64,000 bases of DNA from CADEEX01 sp964577955 (lineage in GTDB: Bacteria > Acidobacteriota > Vicinamibacteria > Vicinamibacterales > CAVVIG01), in the NCBI GenBank assembly GCA_964577955.1, contig CAZOAZ010000005.1, positions 1 through 64,000 on the forward strand, written 5' to 3'. The notes beneath the pieces are model-generated. The model was not told the origin of the DNA and searched no databases. It saw only the letters and a list, made by a program, of their open reading frames with translations. The position numbers and the translations under genes are program-made. This document shows, piece by piece, positions 17,405 through 25,921 of this stretch (positions within the stretch are counted from its first letter, which is position 1; every line of letters starts with the position of its first letter).

Positions 17405-19723
17405 TCAACGAACGAACAGATAAAGACTGACGAAAGCAAACACGCCAAAGAGCATGAGCAATGCGTAGTTCTGGACCAACCCGGTCTGAACGCGGCGGAA
17501 CCAGTAGCTCGATTCCTGGATGAATCCGCCGACGAAATTCACCGCGCCGTCGACGATGGTGCGGTCGGTGAGGCCGGAGAGCCACGAGCCGAAGAGCGTC
17601 GTCCAGCTGGTGCCGTTGACCGCGCCGTCGACGACCTTGCGATCGAACGTCCACAGCCCGCGGCCCGACGCCATCGTGCCCGAGATGACCGTGCCGTTAT
17701 AGAGCTCGTCGACGTAGTACTTGTTCGAGAGCGTGCGATGCGCGCCCGAGAAGCGGCTCGCGAGACCTTCGGAGATCTCCGGACTGGTCACGTAGAACTT
17801 CCAGGCCGCAGCAATGCCGATCAACGCCACGACCACCGAGAAACCCATCAGCCCGAACTCGACCCCGGCCGAGACATGGCCGGCGCCTTCGTGGCCTTCG
17901 GCGGCGTGTTCGGCCGCCGCGGGCTCCGCGTGCGCCGGCTCGCCGGCAACCGCCTCGCCGTGCGCCGCCGATGCGGTGAAGCTCGGTTCGAGGAACGGTT
18001 CGATGAGATTCGGCCCGACGATCGCGGGGATGCCGAAGAGGCCCGCCACGATCGAACCGACCGCGAGCGCCATCAGCGGCACGGTCATCGGCTTCGGGGA
18101 TTCGTGCGGACCGTGCCATGGACCGTGACCGTGTCCGCCACCGCCGTGATCGTCATGCGCCGCGTGCCCGTGCGCGTCATGGCCGTGCGTGTCGTGGCCG
18201 TGCGCGTCGTGCCCGTGGGCATCATGACCGTGTGCGTCGTGGCCGTGCGCGGGCGCGGCCTTGGCCGGCGCGGGCGCGACCGCCGCGGCCGCGTGACCGG
18301 TTCCATGCGCCGCGCCGTGCGCGCCATGACCGGCCGGCTCCCAGGCGGGACCGCGGTAGGTGCCGAAGAAGGTCATCGCCACCAGCCGGAACATGTAGAA
18401 CGCGGTCATCATCGCGGTAATCACCGCGAGCACCCAGATCACCTTGTTCGCCATGAACGCCTTCAGCAGGATCTCGTCCTTGCTGAAGAAACCGGCGAAC
18501 GGCGGAATACCGGCGATCGCCACCGTGCCGATGAACATGGTCGCGAACGTCACCGGCAGGTATTTTTTCAGCCCGCCCATGCGCCGCATGTCCTGCTCGC
18601 CGCCCATCGCGTGAATCACGGAACCGCTCCCGAGGAAGAGCAGCGCCTTGAAGAACGCATGGGTCATCAGGTGGAAGGCGCCGGCCGAAAATGCGCCGAC
18701 ACCGATCGCAGTGAACATGTAGCCGAGCTGCGACACCGTCGAATACGCCAGCACGCGCTTGATGTCGTACTGCACCAGGCCGATCGAAGCGGCCATCAGC
18801 GCGGTGAGCACGCCGACGATGGCCACGATCTGCAGCGTCATCGGCGCGTGCGAGAACACCACCGCGTTCCGGCCCAGCATGTAGACGCCCGCGGTCACCA
18901 TCGTCGCGGCGTGAATCAGCGCGGACACCGGCGTCGGCCCTTCCATCGCGTCCGGCAGCCAGACGTAGAGAGGGATCTGCGCGCTCTTGCCGGTCGCGCC
19001 CACGAACAGCAGCAGCGTGATCGCCGAGAGCACGCCGAAGTGCGCGGTCTCGACCGGCATCGTCGCCGCGGCGTTCTGGACGGCGCGGAAGTCGAACGTC
19101 CCGAAGACCGAGTAGATCAGGAAGACGCCGAGCACGAAGCCCCAGTCACCGACACGGTTGGTGATGAACGCCTTCTTGCCGGCGTCGCCCGCGCTCTTCT
19201 TTTCGTACCAGAAGCCGATCAGCAGGTACGAACAGAGGCCCACGCCTTCCCAGCCCACGAACATCACCAGGAAGTTGTTTCCCAGGACGAGCATGAGCAT
19301 GAAGAAGCAGAACAGGTTCAGGTAGCAGAAGAAGCGGACGAACCCGCCGCGCGGTTCGTCGTGCATGTAGGCGGTCGAGTAGACGTGGATCAGCGTGCCG
19401 ATGCCGGTGACCACCAGGATCATCATCCCGGCCAGGGGATCGAGACGGAATCCCCACGGCACCGAGAACTGCCCGATCGAGCCGTCGCCGATCGCCAGCG
19501 CGATCTTCGGAATCCAGTCGCCGAGGATGACGTCGTGCGCGCGTTCCTCGGGCGGGAGCCCGAGCATCTGGAAGAACGCGAAGAGCGACACCCCGAGGGC
19601 GCCGGCCATCATCGTGCACGCCAGCCAGCCGGCCGTCTGCTTCGAAAACGAACGAATCCCGACCAGGCCGTTGATCGCGGCCCCGATGCCCGGGAGTAGA
19701 GGAATCAGCCAGATGTATTCCAT
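17405..19723 (-). CDS. nuoL: NADH-quinone oxidoreductase subunit L with His-rich loop
   Basis: Distal proton-pumping subunit with 772 residues, longer than the usual 610-680. Core motifs: FVGWEGVGLCSYLLIGFWY, GKSAQIPLYVWLPDAMEGPTPVSALIHAATMVTAGVYML and GLVQYDIKRVLAYSTVSQLGYMF. The extra length comes mainly from a loop at about residues 470-610, which includes a tandem array of HGHDA pentapeptides (roughly 490-535) and an Ala/Glu/His-rich stretch. The loop lies between late transmembrane helices and could bind metal; this is inference. The C-terminal lateral helix and final membrane helix are present. Confidence 0.96.
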   Translation of the reverse strand: MEYIWLIPLLPGIGAAINGLVGIRSFSKQTAGWLACTMMAGALGVSLFAFFQMLGLPPEERAHDVILGDWIPKIALAIGDGSIGQFSVPWGFRLDPLAGMMILVVTGIGTLIHVYSTAYMHDEPRGGFVRFFCYLNLFCFFMLMLVLGNNFLVMFVGWEGVGLCSYLLIGFWYEKKSAGDAGKKAFITNRVGDWGFVLGVFLIYSVFGTFDFRAVQNAAATMPVETAHFGVLSAITLLLFVGATGKSAQIPLYVWLPDAMEGPTPVSALIHAATMVTAGVYMLGRNAVVFSHAPMTLQIVAIVGVLTALMAASIGLVQYDIKRVLAYSTVSQLGYMFTAIGVGAFSAGAFHLMTHAFFKALLFLGSGSVIHAMGGEQDMRRMGGLKKYLPVTFATMFIGTVAIAGIPPFAGFFSKDEILLKAFMANKVIWVLAVITAMMTAFYMFRLVAMTFFGTYRGPAWEPAGHGAHGAAHGTGHAAAAVAPAPAKAAPAHGHDAHGHDAHGHDAHGHDTHGHDAHGHAAHDDHGGGGHGHGPWHGPHESPKPMTVPLMALAVGSIVAGLFGIPAIVGPNLIEPFLEPSFTASAAHGEAVAGEPAHAEPAAAEHAAEGHEGAGHVSAGVEFGLMGFSVVVALIGIAAAWKFYVTSPEISEGLASRFSGAHRTLSNKYYVDELYNGTVISGTMASGRGLWTFDRKVVDGAVNGTSWTTLFGSWLSGLTDRTIVDGAVNFVGGFIQESSYWFRRVQTGLVQNYALLMLFGVFAFVSLYLFVR

Positions 19724-19763
19724 GAAATTACGCCTGCCCCGCCGTTCGACTGCCGCTCACGGC

Positions 19764-19828
19764 ACCCTGAGCGAAGTCGAAGGGCGCCCGCCGTGCCTGC
19801 CAAGGTCCGGCTGAAGCCGGACCCCACG
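19764..19828. repeat. REP-like hairpin and partial GAAGTCGAAGGGC element
   Basis: CCCTGAGCGAAGTCGAAGGG followed by GGTCCGGCTGAAGCCGGACC in the 147-base gap between nuoK and nuoL. The second palindrome has the same core as those at 1.1, 42.9 and 61.4 kb. The first is a shorter relative of the element at 53.6 and 60.3 kb. An operon-internal position could differentially stabilise the upstream nuoA-K message. Confidence 0.75.
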
Positions 19829-19870
19829 AAATCCGTCCGGCCGAACCCGGAAGCCACACGATCGTCCGGC

Positions 19871-20173
19871 CTACCATCGCATCAAGTTCATTTCGTCGAT
19901 GTTGACCGTCTCTTTGTTGCGGTAGAAGGCCAAAATGATCCCCAGCCCCACGGCCGCTTCGGCCGCGGCGACGGCGATGACGAAAATCGCGAACACTTGC
20001 CCGATCGGATTGCCCTGCGCGTGCGACAGCGCGACCAGATTGATGTTGACGGCGTTCAGAATCAGCTCGATCGACATGAAGATGATGATGATGTTGCGGC
20101 GCACGAGCACGCCGATCACGCCGATCGTGAAGAGCGCCGCCGACAGAATCATGTAATGGGTCGAAGTAATCAT
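19871..20173 (-). CDS. nuoK: NADH-quinone oxidoreductase subunit K
   Basis: 100-residue membrane subunit with three helices: YMILSAALFTIGVIGVLV, NIIIIFMSIELILNAVNINLVAL (essential Glu in the SIELI motif) and VFAIFVIAVAAAEAAVGLGIILAFYR (second Glu). The start ATG 20173 is three bases from the nuoJ stop. The longer open frame upstream is an out-of-place extension over nuoJ. Confidence 0.97.
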   Translation of the reverse strand: MITSTHYMILSAALFTIGVIGVLVRRNIIIIFMSIELILNAVNINLVALSHAQGNPIGQVFAIFVIAVAAAEAAVGLGIILAFYRNKETVNIDEMNLMRW

Positions 20174-20175
20174 CT

Positions 20176-20688
20176 TCAGAGCTCTCGCTTGGCGAGGACG
20201 ATGGCGCCGATCATCGCGACCAGCAGCAGCATCGAGGCGATTTCGAACGGAATCAGATAGCTCGTATAGAGCAACCAACCGACCTGCTCGGTGTTGCCGC
20301 TCACTGGCAGGACCGGATTGGTGGCCACGACGGTGACCGGCTTGGCGTAGCTCCACGCCGCAATTGCGCTCAACTCGACGAGGATCGCGATCGCCAGCCC
20401 GAACCCGATCGTCGACCGCCGCCGCGGATCCTGGTACGACTCGGCCGGCCGTTTCAGGTTCACGAGCATGACGACGAACAGATACAAGACGACGATGCCG
20501 CCGGCATAGACGAGGACTTGAATCGCCGCCAGGAACTCCGCGCTCAGAAGCACATAGAGCGCCGCGATGAAGAGGAAGTCGAGCACCAGGAACAGGATGC
20601 TGTGCACCGTGTCCTTGGTGGTGACGACCAGGACCGCGAAGCCGAGAATGAACGCGGCGAGCGTGTAGAACGCGATGGATTCACCCAT
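20176..20688 (-). CDS. nuoJ: NADH-quinone oxidoreductase subunit J
   Basis: 170 residues with five helices, including the pi-bulge helix AIQVLVYAGGIVVLYLFVVMLVNL that is diagnostic for NuoJ. The start ATG 20688 shares its last base with the nuoH stop. In most gene orders nuoI precedes nuoJ; here nuoH abuts nuoJ directly. Confidence 0.96.
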   Translation of the reverse strand: MGESIAFYTLAAFILGFAVLVVTTKDTVHSILFLVLDFLFIAALYVLLSAEFLAAIQVLVYAGGIVVLYLFVVMLVNLKRPAESYQDPRRRSTIGFGLAIAILVELSAIAAWSYAKPVTVVATNPVLPVSGNTEQVGWLLYTSYLIPFEIASMLLLVAMIGAIVLAKREL

Positions 20689-21716
20689 TAGAGCAACGCC
20701 ACCCGGATGATGCCGGTCACGAGCAGGTTCGCGATTGCCAGCGGGATGAGCACTTTCCAGCCCAGCCGCATCAGCTGATCGTAGCGATAACGCGGCAGCG
20801 TCGCCCGAACCCAGATGAAGACGTAGAGGAAGAAGAACGACTTGGCCAGGAACCAGATCCAGCCAGGGATCACATCGAGAAAATTGAACAGCGCGACGTT
20901 CGGGAACGGCGGCAGCCAGCCGCCGAGAAACAGCGTCGTCGCGACCGACGACACGACGATCATGTTCGCGTACTCGGCCAGGAAGAACAGCGCGAAGCGC
21001 ATGCCGCTGTATTCGGTGTGGAAGCCGCCGGTCAGTTCCTGCTCCGCTTCCGGCAGGTCGAACGGCGCGCGGTTGGTTTCGGCCAGGCCGCCGATGAAGA
21101 AGATGCCGAACGCCAACGGCTGCACGAAGGCGTACCACATGTGGCCGCTCTCTTGCGCGTGGACAATGCCCACCATGCTGAGCGTTCCCGACATCAGGAT
21201 CACGCTCACCAGCGTCAGCGTCACCGCGACTTCGTAGCTAATCAGCTGCGCCGACGCGCGCAGGCTGGCGAGCAGCGGGAACTTGCTGTTCGAGGCGTAG
21301 CCCGCGAGGATGATGCCGTAGACGCCGACCGACGCCACCGACACGATGTAGAGCAGGCCGACGTTGACGTCGGTGATCCAGAGTGCGACGGGGCGGCCGA
21401 ACAGGTTCACTTCCGGACCGAACGGAATCACCGCGTAGACGATGAGCGCCGGCACCATCGAAAGGATCGGGGCGACCGTGAACACCCACTTGTCGGCCCG
21501 GGCCGGGGTGATGTCTTCCTTCAGAATCAGCTTGATGGCATCGGCGATCGGCTGGAGCACGCCGTAGGGGCCGACGCGCATCGGACCGAGCCGCGCCTGG
21601 GTCCACGCGATCACCTTGCGCTCGAGGAGCACCATGTAGGTGACCGCCGGGAGCACACCGGCGAACAGCACAATCGCGATCTTGAGGAGCGGAATGACCA
21701 GAACGTCGACGATCAT
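20688..21716 (-). CDS. nuoH: NADH-quinone oxidoreductase subunit H
   Basis: Membrane subunit that forms the quinone-site entrance and links the hydrophilic arm to the pump. It has 342 residues. Motifs: LERKVIAWTQARLGPMRVGPYGVLQPIADAIKLILKEDITP near the N-terminus and GGLAETNRAPFDLPEAEQELTGGFHTEYSGMRFALFFLAEY in the middle, with the charged residues of the E-channel. The ATG overlaps the nuoD stop (ATGA). Confidence 0.97.
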   Translation of the reverse strand: MIVDVLVIPLLKIAIVLFAGVLPAVTYMVLLERKVIAWTQARLGPMRVGPYGVLQPIADAIKLILKEDITPARADKWVFTVAPILSMVPALIVYAVIPFGPEVNLFGRPVALWITDVNVGLLYIVSVASVGVYGIILAGYASNSKFPLLASLRASAQLISYEVAVTLTLVSVILMSGTLSMVGIVHAQESGHMWYAFVQPLAFGIFFIGGLAETNRAPFDLPEAEQELTGGFHTEYSGMRFALFFLAEYANMIVVSSVATTLFLGGWLPPFPNVALFNFLDVIPGWIWFLAKSFFFLYVFIWVRATLPRYRYDQLMRLGWKVLIPLAIANLLVTGIIRVALL

Positions 21717-22843
21717 CGGTCCACCTCGCCGAGCACCACGTCCAGCGATCCGATGAGCGCGACGACGTCGGCGACCAGATGTCCGCGGCACATCTTGCGC
21801 AGTGCCTGCAGATTGCAGAACGACGGCGGCCGCACCCGGAACCGGTAGGGATTGGTGCTCTTGCCGTCACTCACGATGAAATAGGCGAGCTCGCCCTTCG
21901 GCGACTCGATGGCGTGATAGGTCTCCCCCGCCGCGGGCTTGATGAGACGCGGCACCTTGCCGACGATGGGGCCTTCCGGGATGCCTTCGGTCGCCTGACG
22001 GATGATGCGCAGCGACTGGCGGAATTCCTCGAGCCGGACGAGATATCGATCGTACGTGTCGCCGGCCTTGCCGAGCGGCACGTCGAACTGCATTTCGTCG
22101 TACGCCGCGTACGGTTCGTCCTTGCGAACATCGCGGTTCACGCCCGAGCCGCGCAGCGGCGGACCGCTGAGGCCCTGATCGATCGCTTCCTCCGCGGTCA
22201 GGACGCCAATCCCCTTGGTCCGTTCGAGCCAAATCCGGTTGTTGGTGAGCAGCGTTTCGTACTCGACCAGCTTGGTGTCCATGATCCGGCAGAACTCGAG
22301 GACTTTCTTGTCCCAGCCGGGCGGGATGTCCTGCGGCAGGCCGCCGATGCGCATCGAGTTGTAGGTGAGGCGCGCGCCGCAGAACTCCTCGAAGAGGTCG
22401 AGAATCAGCTCGCGTTCCCGGAACGCGTAGAGGAACACCGTCATCGCGCCGATGTCCATCGCGTGCGTGCCGAGCCACAGGCAGTGGCTGGCGATCCGCT
22501 GCAGTTCGCAGAGCACCGTGCGGACGTAGCGGGCGCGGCGCGGCACTTCGAGCTGCAGCAGCTTTTCGACCGTCTCGCAGTAGCCGACGTTGTTGGTCGC
22601 GGCCGCGACGTAGTCCATCCGGTCGGTGAGCAGGATGATCTGCGTCCAGTTGCGGTTCTCGCTCAGTTTTTCGATGCCGCGATGCAGATAGCCGATGACG
22701 ACATCGGCGTCGACGACCTTCTCGCCGTCGAGCCGCAACACCACCCGCAGCACGCCGTGCGTGCTCGGATGCTGCGGCCCCATGTTGATCACCAGTTCGT
22801 CGGTGTCGAACATCGCGCCGTGGTGCACGGTGGGCGTACTCAC
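21713..22843 (-). CDS. nuoD: NADH-quinone oxidoreductase subunit D
   Basis: 49-kDa-type quinone-binding subunit with 376 residues. Motifs: NMGPQHPSTHGVLRVVLRLDGE (quinone-site His) and YVAAATNNVGYCETVEKLL; the C-terminus ends in the usual D-V-V-L-G-E-V-D-R. I chose GTG 22843, which overlaps the nuoC stop as GTGA and has AGAGG upstream; ATG 22813, ten codons in, is the alternative. NuoD is not fused to NuoC, unlike E. coli. Confidence 0.96.
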   Translation of the reverse strand: MSTPTVHHGAMFDTDELVINMGPQHPSTHGVLRVVLRLDGEKVVDADVVIGYLHRGIEKLSENRNWTQIILLTDRMDYVAAATNNVGYCETVEKLLQLEVPRRARYVRTVLCELQRIASHCLWLGTHAMDIGAMTVFLYAFRERELILDLFEEFCGARLTYNSMRIGGLPQDIPPGWDKKVLEFCRIMDTKLVEYETLLTNNRIWLERTKGIGVLTAEEAIDQGLSGPPLRGSGVNRDVRKDEPYAAYDEMQFDVPLGKAGDTYDRYLVRLEEFRQSLRIIRQATEGIPEGPIVGKVPRLIKPAAGETYHAIESPKGELAYFIVSDGKSTNPYRFRVRPPSFCNLQALRKMCRGHLVADVVALIGSLDVVLGEVDR

Positions 22844-23541
22844 TCGATATCCGCCTCTTCTTTGGCCTGGCGCAGCTTCAGCCAATCGATGGGGTTTTCC
22901 ATCAGCAGTTCGCCAGGGCCTTCGAGCGGATAGTCCTTGCGCTGCGGGTAACCCTGCCAGTCCTGCGGCATGAGAATGCGGCGCGGATCGGGGTGGCCGG
23001 TGAACTCGATGCCGAACATGTCGATGACTTCGCGCTCGAGCCAGTTGGCGGCCGGCCACACGACAGTCGCCGACGCAATCGGCTGGCCCTCGGGCAACCG
23101 GACCTTGAGACGCACCCGGTGCCGCAGCCGCGTCGAATACAGGCAATAGACCACGTCGAAGCGTTCTTTCCGGGGCGGCCAGTCGGTGGCCGTCAGGTCG
23201 GTGCAGAGATCGAAGGCCGCGTCCGGCGAGTACCGCAGGTGGCGGGCCGTCTCAATCAGCTTCTCGGGCGCGATGATGAGCGTCCAGTCGCCGACGTAGA
23301 AACTCGTCGCGACGACGGCGCCCGGCACGGCCGCCTCGAGGACGGCCACGAACGCCGGGGCCGGCTTGTCGGCCGGCGGCGGCGGATCGGTCGGGCCAGA
23401 CGGCGGCGCCGCTTTGGCCGCGTGTTCGGGCGCGGCCGCCGCGGGCTTCGCAGCAGCGGCGGCCGGAGGCTTCGCGGCGGCGGCAGGTTTCGGGGCGGCG
23501 GCGGGCGGTGGCGCAGCAGGTTTCTGGGGTTCGTCAGACAT
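22840..23541 (-). CDS. nuoC: NADH-quinone oxidoreductase subunit C with Ala/Pro-rich N-terminus
   Basis: 30-kDa-type subunit with 233 residues. The conserved domain runs from about residue 65: FDLCTDLTATDWP, FDVVYCLYSTRLRHRVRLKVRLPE and NWLEREVIDMFGIEFTGHPDPRRILMPQDW-GYPQRKDYPLE. The first 60 residues are a low-complexity Ala/Pro/Lys stretch not found in the family core, perhaps a flexible linker. ATG 23541 directly follows the nuoA stop (TAGATG), so there is no room for nuoB, which normally lies between A and C. Confidence 0.95.
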   Translation of the reverse strand: MSDEPQKPAAPPPAAAPKPAAAAKPPAAAAAKPAAAAPEHAAKAAPPSGPTDPPPPADKPAPAFVAVLEAAVPGAVVATSFYVGDWTLIIAPEKLIETARHLRYSPDAAFDLCTDLTATDWPPRKERFDVVYCLYSTRLRHRVRLKVRLPEGQPIASATVVWPAANWLEREVIDMFGIEFTGHPDPRRILMPQDWQGYPQRKDYPLEGPGELLMENPIDWLKLRQAKEEADIE

Positions 23542-23898
23542 CTAGACCCATTCCAGCGCGCCCTTTTGCCACGCGTAGTAGTACCCGACCACGAGGATGA
23601 AGATGAACACGAACATCTCGATCAAGCCGAAGAGCAGCAGCTTGTCGAAGATGACGGCCCAGGGAAACATGAAGACCGTTTCCACGTCGAAGATCACGAA
23701 CAGCATGGCCACCAGGTAGTAGCGGATGCTGTAGCGATCGCGCGCGTCGGTTTCGGGCTCGATCCCGCATTCATACGGTTCGAGCTTTACTTTGTTGTAC
23801 TTCTTGGGATGAACCAGCCCTGCAATCAGCAGCGTAAGCACGGCAAAGCCGGTCGCAACGACCACGAAGATGGCAATCGGGATATACGCTGACGGCAT
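23542..23898 (-). CDS. nuoA: NADH-quinone oxidoreductase subunit A
   Basis: 118 residues with three helices. The family signature YECGIEPETDARDRYSIRYYLVAMLFVIFDVETVFMFPWA is complete. The start ATG 23898 has no clear Shine-Dalgarno. First gene of the nuo operon, 33 bases or so after the predicted transcription start. Confidence 0.96.
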   Translation of the reverse strand: MPSAYIPIAIFVVVATGFAVLTLLIAGLVHPKKYNKVKLEPYECGIEPETDARDRYSIRYYLVAMLFVIFDVETVFMFPWAVIFDKLLLFGLIEMFVFIFILVVGYYYAWQKGALEWV

Positions 23899-23938
23899 TT
23901 GGGGAAATGGGCTGCGCGGATCTGCGAAACGCGGTCGG

Positions 23939-23967
23939 TTTATAACACGCGGTCCGAGGGGTGTCAA
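23939..23967 (-). promoter_or_regulatory. Strong sigma70-type promoter of the nuo operon
   Basis: Minus strand TTGACA (23967-23962), 17-base spacer, TATAAA (23944-23939), the best consensus promoter in the window. It is divergent from the VWFA promoter at 24036-24065, with about 70 bases between the two -35 boxes. Confidence 0.85.
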
Positions 23968-24035
23968 GAAACTGAGCCGGCGCGCTCTTTGCGCCGCAAG
24001 TGAAAGAATCTAAACAACTTCTCTGCCGTCAATGC

Positions 24036-24065
24036 TTGACGCTCAGCAAACCGCAGACCTATACT
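24036..24065 (+). promoter_or_regulatory. Promoter giving a leaderless VWFA mRNA
   Basis: TTGACG (24036-24041), 18-base spacer, TATACT (24060-24065), with the ATG only six bases later at 24072. Transcription would start at or next to the A of the start codon. No Shine-Dalgarno is possible on such an mRNA. Confidence 0.8.
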
Positions 24066-24071
24066 GTCCCC

Positions 24072-24959
24072 ATGCGGCGAGCATGGCTTTTGGCGTGCGT
24101 GACGGCGCTGGCGGCAGTGGCGATCGCGCCCGAACTGCACCTTCAGGCGCAGCGTGAATTCTCCTTCTACGTCAACGCCGTCGACAAGACCGGCGCACCA
24201 GTCCTCAGTCTCAACCCCGAAGACGTGCGCGTCACCGAGGACAAGGCCGAGCGCGAAGTCATCCGGGTGGTCCCCGCGACCGACCCGATGGAGCTCGCGA
24301 TCCTGATCGACAACAGCCAGGCCGCCGAACCGTACATCCGCGACTACCGCGAGGCCGTCCCCGCCTTCATCAGAGCGCTCGGGGAAGACGAAAGCGGCGC
24401 GCGCCATCAGGTCGCCGTCGTCACCATCGGCGAACGGCCGACGATCAACACCGACTATTCGATCATCCTGAGCCAGCCGATCGCCGGCGCGGGACGGATC
24501 TTCTCCACACCAGGGAGCGGCGCCTATCTCCTCGACGGCATCATGGAGATCAGCAAGGGGCTGGCGAAACGCCAGCCGCTCAGGCCGGTGATTGTCGCCA
24601 TTTCCACCGAAGGGCCCGAGCTGAGCGGCCGCCACTACCTGCAGGCGCTCGAACCGTTGCGGGCCTCCGGCGCGATGTTCTACGTCATCACGATCGGACG
24701 TCCCGATGGCGACGACGAGGACCGCGCGATGACCATCGAGATCGGCACCAAGGACAGTGGCGGCAAGCGCCTCACGACCTTCACCAGCAACGGGCTCAAA
24801 GTCCGACTGGCCGAAGTCGCGCGCGAACTCACCCATCAGTACCGCGTGGTCTACGCCCGGCCGCAGAGCTTGCTGGCGCCCAGCAAGATGGCCGTGGCCG
24901 CCAAGAAGCCCGGGCTGACCGTGCGCGGCACCGCCGTGCTCACTCCCCGCGAGCGGTAA
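24072..24959 (+). CDS. Secreted VWFA-related protein, MIDAS degenerate
   Basis: 295 residues with a signal peptide (cleavage near LQAQ, residue 27). The usual acidobacterial pattern is present: an N-terminal beta segment (YVNAVDKTGAPVLSLNPEDVRVTEDKAEREV), then a VWA core to the C-terminal YRVVYARP strand. The metal site reads LIDNSQAAE rather than DxSxS, so one serine is missing. The promoter geometry fixes the start at ATG 24072. The next gene, a second VWFA protein, starts directly at the stop codon. Function unknown; paired VWFA proteins in this phylum are often assumed to mediate protein contacts. Confidence 0.78.
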   Translation: MRRAWLLACVTALAAVAIAPELHLQAQREFSFYVNAVDKTGAPVLSLNPEDVRVTEDKAEREVIRVVPATDPMELAILIDNSQAAEPYIRDYREAVPAFIRALGEDESGARHQVAVVTIGERPTINTDYSIILSQPIAGAGRIFSTPGSGAYLLDGIMEISKGLAKRQPLRPVIVAISTEGPELSGRHYLQALEPLRASGAMFYVITIGRPDGDDEDRAMTIEIGTKDSGGKRLTTFTSNGLKVRLAEVARELTHQYRVVYARPQSLLAPSKMAVAAKKPGLTVRGTAVLTPRER

Positions 24960-25916
24960 ATGGCGTCCACGGGTCTTCGCGCCACCGCGTCTGCCGCCAT
25001 CATTGCGGCGGTCGCGTTGATCCTGCCGCTCGGCGCGCAGCAACCCGCCCCGCCGGCCGCACCGCAGCAACCCTCGTTTCGGTCCGGCGTCGAGCTCGTC
25101 TCGTTGAACGTCACGGTGACCGATCCCGGTCAGCGGTTCATCACCGATCTCGATCAGGATGCCTTTCAGGTCTACGAGGACGGCGTGCGCCAGGATGTCA
25201 CCGTCTTCAGCCGCACCAACCTGCCGATTGCCCTGGCGATGCTGGTCGACACCAGCGCCAGCATGGAGATGCGGCTGCCGATCGCGCAGGAAGCCGCGGT
25301 CGGTTTCGCGCGCCGCCTTCGGCCGCAGGACCTCGCAGAAATCGTCGACTTCGACAGCCGCGTCGTCGTGCTGGCGCCGTTTACGAACAAGGCCAGCGAG
25401 CTCGAGCAGGCGATCCGGAAGACCTCGGCGGGCGGCTCGACCTCGATGTACAACGCCATCTACATCGCGCTCAAGGATTTGAAGAAAGTTGTCACGACAC
25501 AGACGGCCGACGAAATCCGCCGTCAGGCGATCGTGGTGCTCTCGGACGGCGAAGATACGTCCAGCCTGCTCCCCTTCGAGGAAGTCCTCGATCTGGCCAA
25601 GCGTTCGGAAACCTCGATCTACGCGATCGGCCTCCGCAGCGGCGACGGCACGGCGCCCAAAGGGTTCAAGGAAGCAGAGTTCGTGCTCCGCCAACTGTCC
25701 CAGGAAACCGGCGGCCGCGTGTTCTTCCCGAACCAGGTCACCGAGCTGCCGGCCATCTACACGCAGATTTCCGACGAGCTCGCCAGCCAGTACACGGTCG
25801 GCTACACGTCGAAGAACGCCCGCCGCGACGGCGCCTGGCGCCGGATCGTGGTCCGCGTCAACCGCCAGAACACCACCGCCCGTACCAAACAGGGCTACTT
25901 CGCGCCAACGCGCTGA
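24960..25916 (+). CDS. Secreted VWFA-domain protein with intact MIDAS
   Basis: 318 residues with a signal peptide (cleavage near GAQQ). An N-terminal beta domain (VELVSLNVTVTDPGQRFITDLDQDAFQVYEDG) precedes the VWA domain with intact MIDAS DTSAS at residue 97, the conserved Thr/Ser in SAGGSTSMYNAI and the Asp in VVLSDGEDTSS. The C-terminus has the YTVGYTSKN strand typical of the acidobacterial family. Its ATG follows the previous stop without a gap (TAAATG), so the two form an operon. It probably binds a divalent metal ion and a protein ligand. Confidence 0.85.
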   Translation: MASTGLRATASAAIIAAVALILPLGAQQPAPPAAPQQPSFRSGVELVSLNVTVTDPGQRFITDLDQDAFQVYEDGVRQDVTVFSRTNLPIALAMLVDTSASMEMRLPIAQEAAVGFARRLRPQDLAEIVDFDSRVVVLAPFTNKASELEQAIRKTSAGGSTSMYNAIYIALKDLKKVVTTQTADEIRRQAIVVLSDGEDTSSLLPFEEVLDLAKRSETSIYAIGLRSGDGTAPKGFKEAEFVLRQLSQETGGRVFFPNQVTELPAIYTQISDELASQYTVGYTSKNARRDGAWRRIVVRVNRQNTTARTKQGYFAPTR

Positions 25917-25921
25917 CGGTC

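Noticed and set aside
17738..19699. 653-codon plus-strand open frame
   Set aside because: Exact antisense of nuoL, with low-complexity Arg/His composition.
22840..23541. Possible nuoB-nuoC fusion
   Set aside because: The extra N-terminal 60 residues of NuoC are Ala/Pro/Lys low-complexity without any cysteine cluster motif of NuoB.
23964..25694. 576-codon minus-strand open frame
   Set aside because: Antisense of the two VWFA genes, which have signal peptides, operon spacing and a promoter.
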